Shown: positions 55,179-64,000 of the stretch, in pieces | Layout: the number at the start of each line of letters is the position of its first letter | Numbering within the stretch: the stretch's first letter is position 1 | From: Cunninghamella blakesleeana | Taxonomy: Eukaryota; Mucoromycota; Mucoromycetes; Mucorales; Cunninghamellaceae | Assembly (NCBI GenBank): GCA_017871115.1 | Contig: JAFCIZ010000007.1 | Span: forward strand, 1,736,001-1,800,000 | Reading direction: 5' to 3' | Length of the DNA stretch: 64,000 bases | Program-made: the position numbers and the translations under genes | The notes under the pieces: model-generated | Told to the model about the DNA's origin: nothing | Seen by the model: only the letters and a program-made list of their open reading frames with translations | Databases searched by the model: none

Positions 55179-56116
55179 TTTATTTGAATTGATAAATAAA
55201 GATATAAAGTGAAAAATAAAAAATAATTAAAAAAGAACTTGAAAAAAATATATTTATATGTAATTCGCTGCGTAGTAAAATAATATATATGATTTATTTA
55301 AGGGGCTAATTAGATTATCGAGTGACGATACAAAATGTTGCAGCAGTAGGCATATCGTCAACCAATAATAAAAAAATAAAAACGTGTATTAAGATTCATA
55401 CAAATAAAAAAGATGCATAAGGTACCCTGAAAATTGTACATATATATTACACATACTAACATCATCCATACAAAATATAATTTGATTGGTATAGGTACGC
55501 ATAGACAAGGAACTACTATCTACGCAGGATCTGCATGATCTGGGGATTAAACAAAGATTTACTTCTCCTTTTCGTTTTATGGATTTATTTGTATACACAA
55601 TAGGCAAAATATATTATAATTTATAAAATTCAAATAGAATTTATTAGAATAAAATGGTAAAATAAAATAAAATAAAATAAAATATTATCATTAAGTAAAC
55701 TTTGCAAAAGAAAAATATATGAGAAAAAATCGTATTAATTGATGTAATCAAAGCTCACGAATTTTTAAGGTTCCTGAGTTTTAATAGATTAGCCAAATCA
55801 TGAAAATTCATCAAAACACACTTTTTTTCTTTTTTATAAAAAAATTTCTAAAAGAGTGCTATTATGTTTTATATTATTATTTATGTTTTAATTACCCAAA
55901 TATATAAAATTTTATATAAATTTACAATGATTTAAATGCAGTTTATTTATAGTCTTTATTTTTAATAAAAATAATAATAAAGAGTCCAATATTGATGATA
56001 CCTGCATAGAGAATAATAAATTGTGCGCAATATAAAAATAATTAATACTAAAGAATATAAGGTTTTTCTACCACCTTAAATTACCACCCGTATCTCAAGT
56101 AAAACTAAACAAAACT

Positions 56117-56155
56117 ATAAAATAATAAAATAATAAAATAATAAAATAATAAAAT
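56117..56155. repeat. AATAAAAT-type tandem repeat
   Basis: About five near-perfect tandem copies of an 8-base AATAAAAT-like unit. Simple-sequence DNA with no inferred function. Confidence 0.7.
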
Positions 56156-57092
56156 TAATATTTGTTGAATATAATGTCACTAATGCAAATAGTTATATTA
56201 TTTACTTGAATACAATAAAACGGATAAAATTGATACTCTTCAGAGATATTAAATTAAAATTAAAACGTAAGTCAATAGTAAACACTTTTATTATTCTAAT
56301 TGATAACTATTTTCTAAAAATGTTACATCATACTTGGCTTTATATTTAAAAAGAAGAAAAAACAATGAGAAATTGATTAATTGACCATTTTTTTTCTTTT
56401 TTTCTTTTTTGGATCTGTAACTTTTTTCTGGTATTTTTTTTTTCCTGTTATTTAACATTTTATCTGTTGCAAAAAAAAAATATGGAAATGAATAACAATA
56501 ATATTATCAAAAGGCTCATACAGGTAATATTTAATGATAACAACGACATTGAATATCCTATGAATATATAATATTGTAATGTATATACAAGTACCTCATT
56601 GTTACTATAACTACATATATTCTAGAACAATATAAAACAGATTTTACTTAGAAATGGTCTTGAGTTATATATAATACATTTTTTATTATTACCATGTATT
56701 ACTGTTTTTGCTTTGATTTTATTTTCATTTGTATTGTTCTTGTAGTTTTAATATCTATTATAATAGTTTTTATTATATTTAATAGCGTTATCACTTTTTT
56801 AATTTTATCGCCATTATTTTTTATTTTATAAATCTCAATTAAAATAAAAATATCTTTCACACAGTGTTGATGCGTTTTTTTATTTGTTTGCAATTCTACT
56901 TTTTTCGTCTAAATAAATTTTTATCATTCTTATTACAGCATTCTTTTACTCTTTTATATGTGTATAATGAAAAAATAAAAAAACAACTAATTGCTTATAA
57001 AGTTATACAAATATGAGTTATATATTTGAACCTACTTATATACATGTTTTATTAAAATATAATACCATATAAAGTAAAAACTATGGCTAGGA

Positions 57093-57230
57093 CCTGCGAA
57101 ATTTAAAAATCTTTAAAAATCAAAAAGCATCATATAATTTGTTACTGTACTTTATTTATTTTATATTTTTATTATAAAATCGTTTATTTTAAAACTGTGA
57201 TAGAAAAATACTAGTTATAAAGAGTTCAGT
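57093..57230 (+). repeat. Dispersed repeat, copy C (diverged)
   Basis: CCTGCGAAATTTAAAAA at the left and TTTTAAAACTGTGATAGAAA at 57187-57206, followed by TTATAAAGAGTT, match copies A and B in order and orientation at lower identity. Confidence 0.4.
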
Positions 57231-58743
57231 TGTATATATTTTTTAATAAATTAACAAAAAAAAGTTAAAAAAAAAAATTTTTTTTTTCGTTCATTTTGTT
57301 TTGGAAAATAAAAATTCTCCTTCACTCAATTAGCTTATCATAAGGTTATATTCAAATAAAATCGCACTGTTATACATCTTTTTTGAATACATATGTAACA
57401 TTATATATTTATTAACAAGAATAATAATAATATTGCCTACAGCTAATAAAATATAATCCAAAGTCATCAGTATTTAAATATTAAAAAATTTAGAGGTAAC
57501 CCTGGCGGCATATGTTTTTACCTTCATATATTATTATTATTATTGTTTATTTATTTTAAATTTATAGTATAAATATGTCGATTCTAATAAATCGTATGAT
57601 ATTATTTTTATTACACACACGTTTATAAAAAATAGCTAAAAAAAATAATTTTAAATATACATATGAAAATAAATAGAACTTTTTTTATACAAAAAAGGTA
57701 AAACTTCTGTTCAAATAAATAGTACATCTAGTTCTACTATTTATACATATATTTTAATAAGAGATGGTATTATAAATGCGAAACCATCTATATCTTTAAG
57801 AACAATAGCTTAAGTACAGTTCATAATAATTGATAAAAATGAAATAAGCTTCTTTCTCATGAATCGAGTTCCGGAATATGTACTTATACGATTTTCTTTA
57901 TTTAATTATATCACTTTCTTTTTAGACCTTTAAACACTTAATAATATGTAGTTTTTTTTGAATTTGTAAGCATGCCATACATAAATAAATTTTTAAGTAT
58001 AGGTTATATATATATCCGTACATACTTAAATATACAGGTTTATAAAAATGATATGCAAGAGTTTCCTTTTTTGTAAACTATATAAGCTTGCATTTTTTTT
58101 GAGGCGTAGAGTGTCGCTAAACCAATAAAATTCTATTATTACTATTTTTTTTCTTTTGGTTCTATAGTATAAAACTTTTAAGTGCTTGTACCCATATATA
58201 CAAAAGGAAGTCTTTTTTTTTGACTTTTAAATTAGGAAAGTAGTAGATCTCTCTATTTTTATATCTTATGTACTTTACGTAAATCAATTAAATATATACT
58301 TATTATTATTATTATTATTTTCTTTTTCACGCGTATAAGGTTTCTCTAATTTAATATAATTAAAAAAGTAAATTTTCTTTCTTTTAATTCTGTAATACAG
58401 TATTAATTTTTTTTAATGTTCATAGAGGTATATTAAGTGAGCAATAAATATATATACCGCGTAGTATCATACGTAAGCTAACATAATATTTAAAGTTTTT
58501 ACAAGTTTTTTTTTCCTTTTTTTTTTTTTTACAAAAGTAGTAGTTGTTTCTTAATTTGTTTAGACTTGTAAACACTTTTTTTATTTTTTGAAATCCAAAG
58601 TAAAGAAGTATAACAAAAAAAACATTTGTATTATTAATATATCATAAGTGTGGGTGAACTTTTCGATTTTATTTTTTATATAAAAAGAAAACATAATATG
58701 TTTCTTTTTCTTTTTCATTCAACTTATTAACAATCTCTTCTTG

Positions 58744-58761
58744 GTAGGTTACTTTTATAAC

Positions 58762-58806
<45 letters not shown>

Positions 58807-58904
58807 TACATAGATATAGATATAGATATAAATCTAATCAACAAATTTTAATTAATGTAAAATATTCTATTTTTGGTGGTGTTTTTTTCTTTTCTTAAAA
58901 TTAG
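58744..58904 (+). other. Possible 5' UTR intron of peptide gene copy 1
   Basis: GTAGGT at 58744 and a T-rich tract ending TTAG at 58904, ten bases before the ATG, would define a leader intron that contains the (TA)n microsatellite. Copy 2 has the same signals at 63077 and 63217. This is inference from splice-like motifs only. Confidence 0.35.
58765..58804. repeat. (TA)n microsatellite, about 40 bp
   Basis: Pure TA run followed by GATACATAGATATAGATATAGA. The paralogous run in unit 2 (63098-63122) is only about 25 bp and has one fewer GATATA unit. Confidence 0.95.
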
Positions 58905-58913
58905 ATCCTTAAA

Positions 58914-59120
58914 ATGAAAAATACCGTATATCTTCTCTTTGTCTTCATGTTAAGCATTACTCTCGCTTATGCTTCCGATGCTTCTTGCAGAAGCTGGTGT
59001 CAAGGTAGACATTTAAACAATGCCGGAGATGACTTCGTCTGCTGTCACTCTGGTCATGATGACAATGCTGATTGGTTACCTGATGACTGTATCTGCCATC
59101 TTCCTTGCAATAGCTGTTAA
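58914..59120 (+). CDS. Secreted cysteine-rich peptide, copy 1 (68 aa)
   Basis: Encodes a 68-residue precursor: a signal peptide of about 20-21 residues (ending LAYA) and a mature peptide of about 47-48 residues with eight cysteines at 25, 29, 43, 44, 59, 61, 65 and 68. The spacing is C-x3-C-x13-CC-x14-C-x-C-x3-C-x2-C. The C-x3-C plus C-x-C pair is the hallmark spacing of cysteine-stabilised alpha-beta peptides such as defensins. However, the usual first upstream cysteine is missing and two extra cysteines end the chain, so a related or novel fold is equally possible. The middle is rich in Asp, Asn and His and is acidic, unlike classic cationic defensins. The coding sequence is identical to copy 2 except for one synonymous change (His codon CAT here, CAC there). 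The leader has a candidate TATA box and a possible 5' UTR intron. Confidence 0.8.
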   Translation: MKNTVYLLFVFMLSITLAYASDASCRSWCQGRHLNNAGDDFVCCHSGHDDNADWLPDDCICHLPCNSC

Positions 59121-59506
59121 TTTTAAAATCACAAACTTTTATTATAATATATATTTATATTTTTATGATTAAACTTCGATCTTTGTAATACTATTTTTAC
59201 TTGACATTATCCATTTGAATTTTGTACTACTTAAATCCATAAATAAAATATTGTATAATTTCCTAATATGTATATCTTGTGTTTATTTTTTATTCTAATA
59301 TTCTCTACGTAGTATTACGTATTATTCTTAGTTAACATATTTATATGATGCTTATATAAATTTTTTAATCACGGTCTTTAACGTTTTTTAACAACATATT
59401 TAAAGTCAATATATATATACTTACAAAAGGGAAATTTTTTTAAAAAAATACTTGATTTTTTTATGTATTTTAAATAAATAAAGGTCATAAACAAATGTGC
59501 ATACTA
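59121..59506. other. 3' flank of peptide gene 1 up to the transposon
   Basis: AT-rich, homologous to 63434-63786 but diverged. A shared segment TTTTGTA(C/T)TACTTAAATCCATAAATAAA marks the alignment. The TA at 59505-59506 is the left copy of the transposon target duplication. Confidence 0.7.
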
Positions 59507-59536
59507 TGGTGCATCTAAGTTATAACCAGAATTTTT
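59507..59536 (+). repeat. Left terminal inverted repeat
   Basis: 30 bp, perfect match to the reverse complement of 62196-62225. Identity stops abruptly at position 31. Confidence 0.92.
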
Positions 59537-59902
59537 TTTACCATTTTTAGTAAGAAAAAATTTCAACATTTTATTAATAAAAATAAAAAAATAATCCAAT
59601 ACAAAAATAAATATGATATTTAAAAATAAAAGTACTGGATTGTTTCTATTTTTTTGCTAAAAAAAAATTGTTAAAAAAAAAGTTAAAATTGGTCGGTGGG
59701 AGGCTGATTTAGCTGGTGAGGGTATAAATTGCTCCACCCAAAAAATAATTTTATAGGGGATTTATAACGGCAAAATATTTAACCTTCGGTGTTTTAATTT
59801 GATCCCTAGAAGATTCTGTTTAATACCAAATATTAAAAGTTTTTTTATCTTTTCATTTAATGTCTTTTACTACTATTATATATTTGCTTTTTTTTTTGAT
59901 TT

Positions 59903-62062
59903 ATGACTAAAGGACATAAAAAATTTGCCAATAAAAGATTGCGTACTTCAACTGGAAAGTTTGTTAAAAAAACAGCCGAAATTCAATCTAATAACGAATC
60001 TACAGAAAGCTTTGATCAGGATTGGATCGATGAAGATATCGAAATAGCTCTTGAAAGTGCTGCGGAAACTTTCAATGATAGCCACTTGGATATAACTGCC
60101 TCCAACAGTACAGCAGAAGAAAAAATAGCATGGTTGGAAAATGCAGATAAAAAATTTAAAGGCGCCTATACTGGTGAATCAAGATGGACGATCAATAGAA
60201 AGAGAAAAATAATGGAAAGAGCGGCTGTTGGATGCAAAACAATCGACAGTATATTCAAAAGGGTCTCAGTCAATACTAGTTGACAATTCATTTCAGAGCT
60301 TGAAAATAGTAAAGAAAAAGACTTAGAAGAATTAATCAATAAATTGACGGCTACTATCATGGACCAACAAAAAGATAAAACCAACTTTGATCTAGCTTAC
60401 AATATGAAGCATCGTGCCGTCAGATTTTATCTATCTTTTATGAAAGAAAAAAACCTTAATAGGATAGACTGTGCTTTAAAAACAGCAGATGCTATTCTAT
60501 TAATTGAAAATGCTACTACAACATCAAACATCACCAAGGCTATTCCATTATGGGCAAAAGAGTTCATGGAAAATGGTTGCATAGCAAAATCAATGCAAGG
60601 TCGTCATAGGAAACATGTTGGCATGTTATATAATGAAGAAATAAAAGAAGAATGTATTAAATGGTGGCTATCAGTTGATCCAAATAAAAGAGACGTCTCT
60701 GAATTAAAAAAGCATATCGAACGGTTAAAAATTATGAAAAGTTTTAACGTCAGCAATATTGGGCTATCTACAATACATTCATATTTATCAGCTTGGGGAT
60801 TTACGTTTAAAAAGAAAAGCAAGAACGTTTATTATGATGGACACGAGCGGCCTGATGTAGTAAAGTATCGTCAAGAATTTTCACAAAGGATGATAAATAG
60901 ATACAATAAATGGATGAAGCACTATTCTGGTAATAATTTGGAAATAGAAGACGTTGGACATATTAAAGTAGGCCATAAAGAAGTAATTGTAGTTACACAT
61001 GATGAATCTACCTTTTATGCAAACGACGACAAACCATGTGTTTGGATGGCTGGTAATGAAAGTATTATTAAACCAAAAGTTCCAGGTAGTTCAATTATGG
61101 TCAGCGAGTTCCAATGTCCTTGTCATGGAACTATGAAATATAAAGATAAAATATCAAGACAACTATTCTTTGCTGGTAATTACCGTGATGGTTATTGGAC
61201 TTCAGAAGATTTAGTCAATCAGCTTAAAGATGTGATAAAAATATTTAGAGCAATTCATGGAGATCAATGCATAGGAATTTTTTTATTTGACCAATCATCA
61301 AACCATAAGGCTTACGCAAAAGATGCATTGCTAGCGACAAGGTTGACTCTTGAAATAAAGGAATGCAAATCTAAAGAAAAATTTAAATTTAAAAAAGGAT
61401 ATTATTATGTGAAAGAGGGTGGGGTAGAGAATAAAATAGAGCAGGATTTTTATTTTTTTGTGAATCAAGTTAGAGATGGGAAAGCATTACGGGTTAAATA
61501 TATCAAGGGCATAAAGCAAATTTTAGAAGAGAGAGGTTTATGGATGGATAAAGACATATCACCAGAAAGGAAAGGAAAAAGCTGGCGCTTGAGTTGTAAT
61601 AAAAGAGTAGAAATGGATGGTCAAGATAAAAAATGTTGTGCAATTCATCGTTTATCTAGTCAGATAGATTTTAGAAATCAAAAATCAGCATTAGAAGAAT
61701 TATTGGAAAAGCATGATCTTAGACACGATCTGTACCCTAAATTCCACTGTGAACTTAATTGGATAGAAAGATACTGGGCAGATTCCAAAAGAATCATTCG
61801 AAGAAACTGTAATTATACATTTTCTGGATTGGAAAAAAATATTGAAAGTGCTTTAGATGAAGCTTCAGATATTATTCATATAAGAAGGTATTTTAATAGA
61901 TGTATTCGTTATATGGAAGCTTATAGTAAAGGTAATGATTACTGGGAAGCACATAAAAATATTACAGAAAAAAAAAATGATAAAGAATGTGATGTCGGTA
62001 TAGTTAATCAATTCAAAAATCATACAGCAAAATCACATAGAAAAGTATTAAAAAATCAGTAG
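59903..62062 (+). CDS. DDE transposase of the TA-duplicating element
   Basis: Catalyses excision and insertion of the surrounding element. Two open stretches, 59903-60283 and about 60284-62062, are in the same frame and separated by one TGA (60281-60283). A 48-bp GT-AG intron at 60249-60296 (GTATAT...TTTCAG) would remove the stop, keep the frame and give about 703 residues; otherwise the copy carries a nonsense mutation. The N-terminus is Lys-rich. A helix-turn-helix-like region (STIHSYLSAWGFTF) precedes YYDGHERPDVVKYRQEF. Catalytic acidic residues are Asp in THDESTFYA (61001-61003), Asp in LFDQSSNH (61289-61291) and Glu in LNWIERYW (61766-61768). The second Asp and the Glu are 158 residues apart, so the catalytic core carries a large insertion with a paired cysteine segment (KKCCAIHRLSSQIDF). 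The C-terminus is basic. Confidence 0.87.
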
Positions 62063-62195
62063 CTTTTCAATTTATTTTACATATATATACATATCATTTA
62101 ATAAAATCAAAAAAGAGTTGTAGTTATAACATTTTCGTAAAAAAAAATAGGCATAAAAATCGGGATTTCAAATTCAAAAATTGCACCAAAATTTT

Positions 62196-62225
62196 AAAAA
62201 TTCTGGTTATAACTTAGATGCACCA
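62196..62225 (-). repeat. Right terminal inverted repeat
   Basis: 30 bp, reverse complement identical to 59507-59536. The element ends at A62225 and is followed by the target-site TA. Confidence 0.92.
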
Positions 62226-62440
62226 TACGCGCATAACTATTATATTATGTTTAATGATCCACTAATTTAATATGCTTTTTCAGGGTACAGATGTACCTTT
62301 CGTCAAAAAAAAATATTGCCGACTTTTGCAAATATTGCCGAAGTAATACCTATACATCGTTAAATTTATAAAGATGGATACACTAATTTTTTTAATTTTG
62401 TAAATCATGTCAATAATTTTTTATTATTATTTTTATTTTT
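62226..62440. other. Right flank of the transposon, end of tandem unit 1
   Basis: Continues unit 1 after the insertion. It aligns with 63785-63992 at the end of unit 2 through shared words such as ATCAATTTAATATG-like and TTAAATTTATAAA segments. No gene. Confidence 0.7.
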
Positions 62441-63097
62441 GAGGCGTAGAATTACTCTAAACCAATAAATGTTTTAGAAAAGGTTATTACTATTATTTTC
62501 TTTAGTTCCGTAGTTTAAAAAAAATTTTAAGTATTTGTACCATATATAGTTAAGAAAATCTTTTTCTACACATTTTAATTTACAAAAGTGGTAGATCCCT
62601 CTATTTTTATATCTTATGTACTTTACGTAAATCAATTAAATATATACTTTTTATTATTATTATTATTTTCTTTTTCACGCGTATAAGGTTTCTCTAATTT
62701 AATATAATTAAAGAAGTATATTTTCTTTCTTTTAATTCTGTAATACAGTATTAATTTTTTTTAGTGTTCATAGAGGTATATTAAGTGAGCAATAAATATA
62801 TATACCGCGTAGTATTATACGTAAGCTAACATAATATTTAAAGTTTTTTTTCTTTTTTTTCTTTACAAAAGTAGTAGTTGTTTCTTAATTTGTTTAGACT
62901 TGTAAACACTTTTTTTATTTTTTGAAATCCAAAGTAAAGAAGTATAACAAAAAAACATTTGTATTATTAATATATCATAAGTGTGGGTGAACTTTTCGAT
63001 TTTATTTTTTGTATAAAAAGAAAACATAATATGTTTCTTTTTCTTTTTCATTCAACTTATTAACAATCTCTTCTTGGTAGGTTACTTTTATAACAAT

Positions 63098-63122
63098 TAT
63101 ATATATATATATATATATATAT
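63098..63122. repeat. (TA)n microsatellite, about 25 bp
   Basis: Shorter counterpart of the run at 58765-58804, inside the possible leader intron of peptide gene copy 2. Confidence 0.95.
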
Positions 63123-63226
63123 AGATACATAGATATAGATATAAATCTAATCAACAAATTTTAATTAATGTAAAATATTCTATTTTTGGTGGTGTTTTTT
63201 TCTTTTCTTAAAATTAGATCCTTAAA

Positions 63227-63433
63227 ATGAAAAATACCGTATATCTTCTCTTTGTCTTCATGTTAAGCATTACTCTCGCTTATGCTTCCGATGCTTCTTG
63301 CAGAAGCTGGTGTCAAGGTAGACATTTAAACAATGCCGGAGATGACTTCGTCTGCTGTCACTCTGGTCACGATGACAATGCTGATTGGTTACCTGATGAC
63401 TGTATCTGCCATCTTCCTTGCAATAGCTGTTAA
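63227..63433 (+). CDS. Secreted cysteine-rich peptide, copy 2 (68 aa)
   Basis: Encodes a precursor identical in every residue to the peptide at 58914-59120. The nucleotide sequence differs only by one synonymous third-position change in a His codon near the middle. The signal peptide, eight-cysteine pattern, leader-intron signals and promoter are shared with copy 1, except for an A-to-G change in the candidate TATA box (TTTTTGTATAAAAAG) and a shorter (TA)n run. The 3' flank diverges immediately after the stop codon. Two identical expressed-looking copies suggest selection for dosage, concerted evolution, or both. Function unknown; secreted defence or interaction peptide is the working guess. 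Confidence 0.8.
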   Translation: MKNTVYLLFVFMLSITLAYASDASCRSWCQGRHLNNAGDDFVCCHSGHDDNADWLPDDCICHLPCNSC

Positions 63434-64000
63434 TTTCTTTAATATTTTTTTTAAAAAAACTTAGCAAGATTTTATTATACTATATCTATTTTGTATTATT
63501 ATAATTGAGTTTTGATCTCTTTGTGAATTTTGTATTACTTAAATCCATAAATAAATATTTTTTTTTCCCTGATATATCTTGATTTCTTTTATTTTTCTTT
63601 TACGTATGTGGTATCACGTACTATTATTAATTATAATGCGCGTTTAATTGATATTTATATACGTTATTTACGATGCTTTAACAATATAAAGTTAATACGT
63701 ATATACTTGGGGTGTTTATTTTTTTTAAAAAAAAACTAGGTCTTATTATTTTAATATATAGAAACAGTAAACAAATATATTTACTAATACTCATAATATC
63801 AATTTTGTGCTTAATAGCACATCAATTTAATATGTTTTTCCGTGATCTTCATAGATATTATTTCATAAACAAAATTACCAACTTTTAGAAATACTGTCAA
63901 AGGAATATCTACACATCCTTAAATTTATAAAAATGGCTACATTCAATTTTCCTTTTTTTGTAAATACTTGAACAATACCAACATTTATTTATTGAGGCGT
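63434..64000. other. 3' flank of peptide gene 2 and start of a third unit
   Basis: AT-rich sequence homologous to 59121-59506 plus 62226-62440. The intact target site TA lies at 63785-63786. The last eight bases (63993-64000, GAGGCGT preceded by ATT) repeat the opening of units 1 and 2, so the array probably continues past the window. Confidence 0.7.

Larger units (their letters stand above)
55179..58100. other. Gene-poor AT-rich region
   Basis: 2.9 kb without a supported gene. It includes short tandem repeats such as (AAAAT)n near 55655-55684 and (AATAAAAT)n near 56117-56155, plus one diverged dispersed-repeat copy near 57093-57230. Small open frames here (55389-55607 and 56699-56893) are low-complexity and not called. 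Confidence 0.5.
58243..59120 (+). repeat. Near-identical block, copy 1 (matches 62592-63433)
   Basis: From just after AGTAGTAGAT to the stop codon of the peptide gene, copies 1 and 2 differ only by scattered single bases and microsatellite length. The sequence before and after is clearly homologous but much more diverged. Within the block, copy 1 has TTTTTATATAAAAAG near 58673-58687 where copy 2 has TTTTTGTATAAAAAG, a change in a candidate TATA box. Confidence 0.75.
59507..62225 (+). mobile_element. DNA transposon with TA target duplication (IS630-Tc1-mariner-like)
   Basis: 2,719-bp element. The first 30 bases (59507-59536) and the reverse complement of the last 30 (62196-62225) are identical, beginning TGGTGCATCTAAGTTATAAC. 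The element is flanked by TA on both sides (59505-59506 and 62226-62227), and it encodes one DDE transposase. The homologous position in unit 2 (TA at 63785-63786) is uninterrupted and supplies the empty site. Perfect inverted repeats and an almost intact transposase point to recent insertion. Superfamily placement rests on the TA duplication and the NWIERYW catalytic segment; the long spacing before that glutamate is unusual for Tc1/mariner. Confidence 0.9.
58101..62440 (+). repeat. Tandem unit 1 of the secreted-peptide array (interrupted by a transposon)
   Basis: The unit begins GAGGCGTAGA...CTAAACCAATAAA and ends where the same opening recurs at 62441. It is 4,340 bp against 1,552 bp for unit 2. 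The difference (2,788 bp) is explained almost entirely by the 2,721 bp of transposon plus target duplication. It carries the first peptide gene. Confidence 0.85.
62592..63433 (+). repeat. Near-identical block, copy 2 (matches 58243-59120)
   Basis: Partner of the block in unit 1, spanning the promoter, leader and coding sequence of the peptide gene. High identity ends at the stop codon. Confidence 0.75.
62441..63992 (+). repeat. Tandem unit 2 of the secreted-peptide array
   Basis: 1,552-bp unit from GAGGCGTAGA at 62441 to the next GAGGCGT at 63993. It is uninterrupted and carries peptide gene copy 2. It serves as the empty-site reference for the insertion in unit 1. Confidence 0.85.

Noticed and set aside
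55389..55607. Minus-strand 72-codon frame
   Set aside because: No signal peptide at the start, no recognised motif, low-complexity context, and no conserved neighbour.
58765..58804. (TA)n run as a possible CRISPR-like or satellite array
   Set aside because: A simple dinucleotide microsatellite without spacer structure; similar runs occur throughout the window.
63270..63467. Minus-strand frame overlapping peptide gene copy 2
   Set aside because: Antisense shadow of the peptide coding sequence; the plus-strand frame has the signal peptide and conserved cysteines.

Overview
This window is eukaryotic and almost certainly fungal. It is extremely AT-rich, with homopolymer A/T tracts and (TA)n runs. 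The genes are broken by short GT-AG introns (about 80-300 bp), and several encode Asn/Gln-rich disordered segments. Gene content (ankyrin-DHHC palmitoyltransferase, Trs65-like TRAPPII subunit, Lam/Ysp-type GRAM-VASt protein, SAM-containing MAPKKK, fungal-type secreted GH20) fits an early-diverging filamentous fungus. Mucoromycota, perhaps Mucorales, is my best guess, but it is inference from family resemblance.

Layout. Positions 1-2470 hold two divergently transcribed small secreted proteins, each with ten cysteines in the mature part. Positions 3265-50473 are a conserved housekeeping block. In order it contains an ankyrin-repeat DHHC palmitoyltransferase (-), MCM3 (-), a DTW-domain tRNA-modifying enzyme of the DTWD1 type (+), a secreted beta-N-acetylhexosaminidase (-), a SAM / RA-like / kinase MAPKKK (-), a GRAM-VASt sterol-transfer-like protein (-), a Trs65-like protein (+), the giant AAA ATPase midasin MDN1 (+; 14 exons, about 5,438 residues) and palmitoyl-protein thioesterase PPT1 (+). 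I rebuilt exon structures by hand from GT-AG sites. Each of these genes closes into one uninterrupted reading frame.

From about 50.8 kb the character changes. A secreted protein of unknown function (50816-51793) is followed by gene-poor AT-rich DNA with diverged dispersed repeats and a 13-cysteine secreted protein (54792-55178, -).

The last 6 kb (58101-64000) is the most unusual part. It is a tandem array of repeat units that begin with a GAGGCGT motif. Each complete unit carries the same 68-residue cysteine-rich secreted peptide gene, whose C-x3-C and C-x-C spacing recalls CS-alpha-beta peptides. A third unit begins in the last 8 bases of the window. The first unit is interrupted by a 2.7-kb DNA transposon with 30-bp perfect terminal inverted repeats, a TA target duplication and a DDE transposase; the neighbouring unit preserves the empty target site. 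The upstream region plus coding sequence of the two peptide genes is nearly identical while the sequence on both sides has diverged, which suggests recent gene conversion.

A regulatory signal stands out between MCM3 and the DTWD1-like gene: three CRCGAAA (SCB-type) sites and a GTAAACA forkhead-type site within 50 bp, a sensible promoter for a G1/S-expressed replication gene. I saw no tRNA, rRNA or CRISPR array.
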